Of a stretch of 5,441 bases of DNA, positions 4,893 through 5,441 are shown piece by piece. This DNA comes from CAZPCT01 sp964585325 (GTDB taxonomy: Bacteria; Patescibacteriota; Minisyncoccia; JACQLN01; CAZPCT01), in assembly GCA_964585325.1 (NCBI GenBank), contig CAZPCT010000032.1:1-5441 (forward strand), read 5' to 3'. The stretch's first letter is position 1. Each line of letters starts with the position of its first letter. The translations under genes were made by a program, and so were the position numbers. The notes beneath the pieces were generated by a model. The model saw only the letters and a list, made by a program, of their open reading frames with translations. It did not search any database and was not told where the DNA came from.

Positions 4893-5366
4893 CTATTCTA
4901 CCACGGGAAGTGATACCACATCTCCCACACCCACATTATTTGCGGCTGCCCAACCAGCAGGAACCTCAAGTACGTACTGTGCCGGTTCTGGGGAGGGAAA
5001 TGTCTGTGGAAATGTGTCTGGTTGAATATTCTCTGTCACACCCACAACCGTGCCGTCCCCTCCTATCCAAATAATATCAATGGGAAAATACATATCCTTC
5101 ATCCAGAAACTGCGAATGGACGGCTCTTCAAATATAAACAACATACCCTCGTTCTCGCCCAAAGCCTCCCGGCCTGAAAGTCCTTGCGTGCGCAGCTCAG
5201 GTGTATCGGCAATATCCACTGCCACCGCTATGCCATTAATGGCCACTGTGGGTTGTCTCATGATCATCTCTGGCGCGGTTACTGAGGGCGTGGCAGCGGG
5301 ATACAAGAGCGCGGGGGCCAAGGCCCCCGCGACACCAAAACCAAAAACACCAAGTATTAGGCGCAT
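4893..5366 (-). CDS. DUF192 family exported or membrane-anchored protein
   Basis: DUF192 (Pfam PF02643) is a small all-beta domain of uncertain function, often exported. With the chosen start the protein has 157 residues: a signal peptide or anchor (MRLILGVFGF and on to about residue 22), a short linker, then the domain from about residue 40 to the end. Signature phrases are ADTPELRTQGLSGRE (53-67), EGMLFIFEEP (72-81), SFWMKDMYFPIDIIWIG (85-101) and YVLEVPAGWA (130-139). Length and motif order are normal. The start is uncertain: the frame is open to the right window edge, with in-frame GTG at 5423 (176 residues), ATG at 5396 (166) and ATG at 5366. I chose 5366 because it places the hydrophobic segment directly after Met-Arg. 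It sits 2 nt after the stop of another frame (5369-5371) that may be the end of an upstream gene. None has a good Shine-Dalgarno sequence. The domain is certain, the role is not. Confidence 0.9.
   Translation of the reverse strand: MRLILGVFGFGVAGALAPALLYPAATPSVTAPEMIMRQPTVAINGIAVAVDIADTPELRTQGLSGREALGENEGMLFIFEEPSIRSFWMKDMYFPIDIIWIGGDGTVVGVTENIQPDTFPQTFPSPEPAQYVLEVPAGWAAANNVGVGDVVSLPVVE
5310..5331. repeat. Perfect GC-rich 10-bp inverted repeat in the DUF192 signal-peptide region
   Basis: CGCGGGGGCC (5310-5319) and GGCCCCCGCG (5322-5331) are exact complements with only AA between, so an RNA hairpin would open to an eight-pair stem with a six-base loop. It encodes part of the hydrophobic segment (GVAGALAPAL), about codons 12-19 after the ATG at 5366. 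No T-tract follows on either strand. Its GC content is far above the flanks. Confidence 0.5.
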
Positions 5367-5441
5367 TATTAAAAAAAGATAAGGCCTGTGTTGCATGACT
5401 GGAAATGTTTGTGGTAGACCCACCAGCCATCCATTGTAAAT

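Noticed and set aside
5369..5441. End of an upstream minus-strand gene whose last residues would be MDGWWVYHKHFQSCNTGLIFF or a longer form
   Set aside because: The frame stops 2 nt before the DUF192 ATG at 5366, like secD/secF, but only about 23 codons are visible and I recognise nothing in them. Too little to call; sequence to the right would settle it.
1..5441. CRISPR array, insertion sequence, tRNA or recoded genetic code (TGA as Gly)
   Set aside because: No spaced direct repeats, transposase motifs, terminal repeats or T-loop patterns are seen. All genes read full length with the standard code, and TGA serves as a stop at 4212-4214.

Overview
The window most likely comes from a member of the Candidate Phyla Radiation (Patescibacteria), probably a Parcubacteria-type lineage. 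This is an inference from protein character: compact, separate SecD and SecF of 443 and 294 residues, a half-size six-helix MFS-like protein, a sigma-region-4 protein fused to winged-helix/HARE-type domains, and at the left edge the N-terminus of a membrane protein that resembles a CPR family I recall near VirB4/TraG-like ATPases. Base composition is about half GC. The standard genetic code reads every gene cleanly, with TAA, TAG and TGA all used as stops.

All confident genes lie on the minus strand, so transcription runs from high to low coordinates. At the right end are a DUF192 exported protein (about 4893-5366, start uncertain) and, 27 nt downstream, a six-helix MFS-like membrane protein (4212-4865). 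These two look co-transcribed. A gap of about 420 nt (3789-4211) follows, and then secD (2457-3788) and secF (1570-2454). secD and secF are separated by 2 nt, and the secF Shine-Dalgarno sequence lies inside the end of secD. A clear promoter (TTGACA, 17 nt, TACACT) precedes secD. A similar one (TTGACA, 17 nt, TGC-TACTCT) sits in the short secF/sigma-like spacer and implies a shorter start for the sigma-like gene (495-1517). The partial membrane-protein gene follows at 1-463.

SecD and SecF form the proton-driven accessory complex of the Sec translocon, working from the outer face of the membrane. DUF192 is an exported or membrane-anchored small domain of poorly known role. The sigma-like protein keeps only the -35-binding module and is probably a regulator, not a full sigma factor.

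The least explained stretch is the gap at 3861-4211. It carries the only strong plus-strand signal: a 12-bp perfect hairpin plus T-tract terminator at 4145-4186. Upstream of it lie a 69% GC block with a possible 53-residue single-helix ORF and a candidate plus-strand promoter whose -35 region forms a 10-bp inverted repeat with the secD -35. This may be a small RNA or small membrane protein gene. The other notable feature is a canonical EF-hand/dockerin-type calcium loop inserted in the extracytoplasmic P1 domain of SecD.
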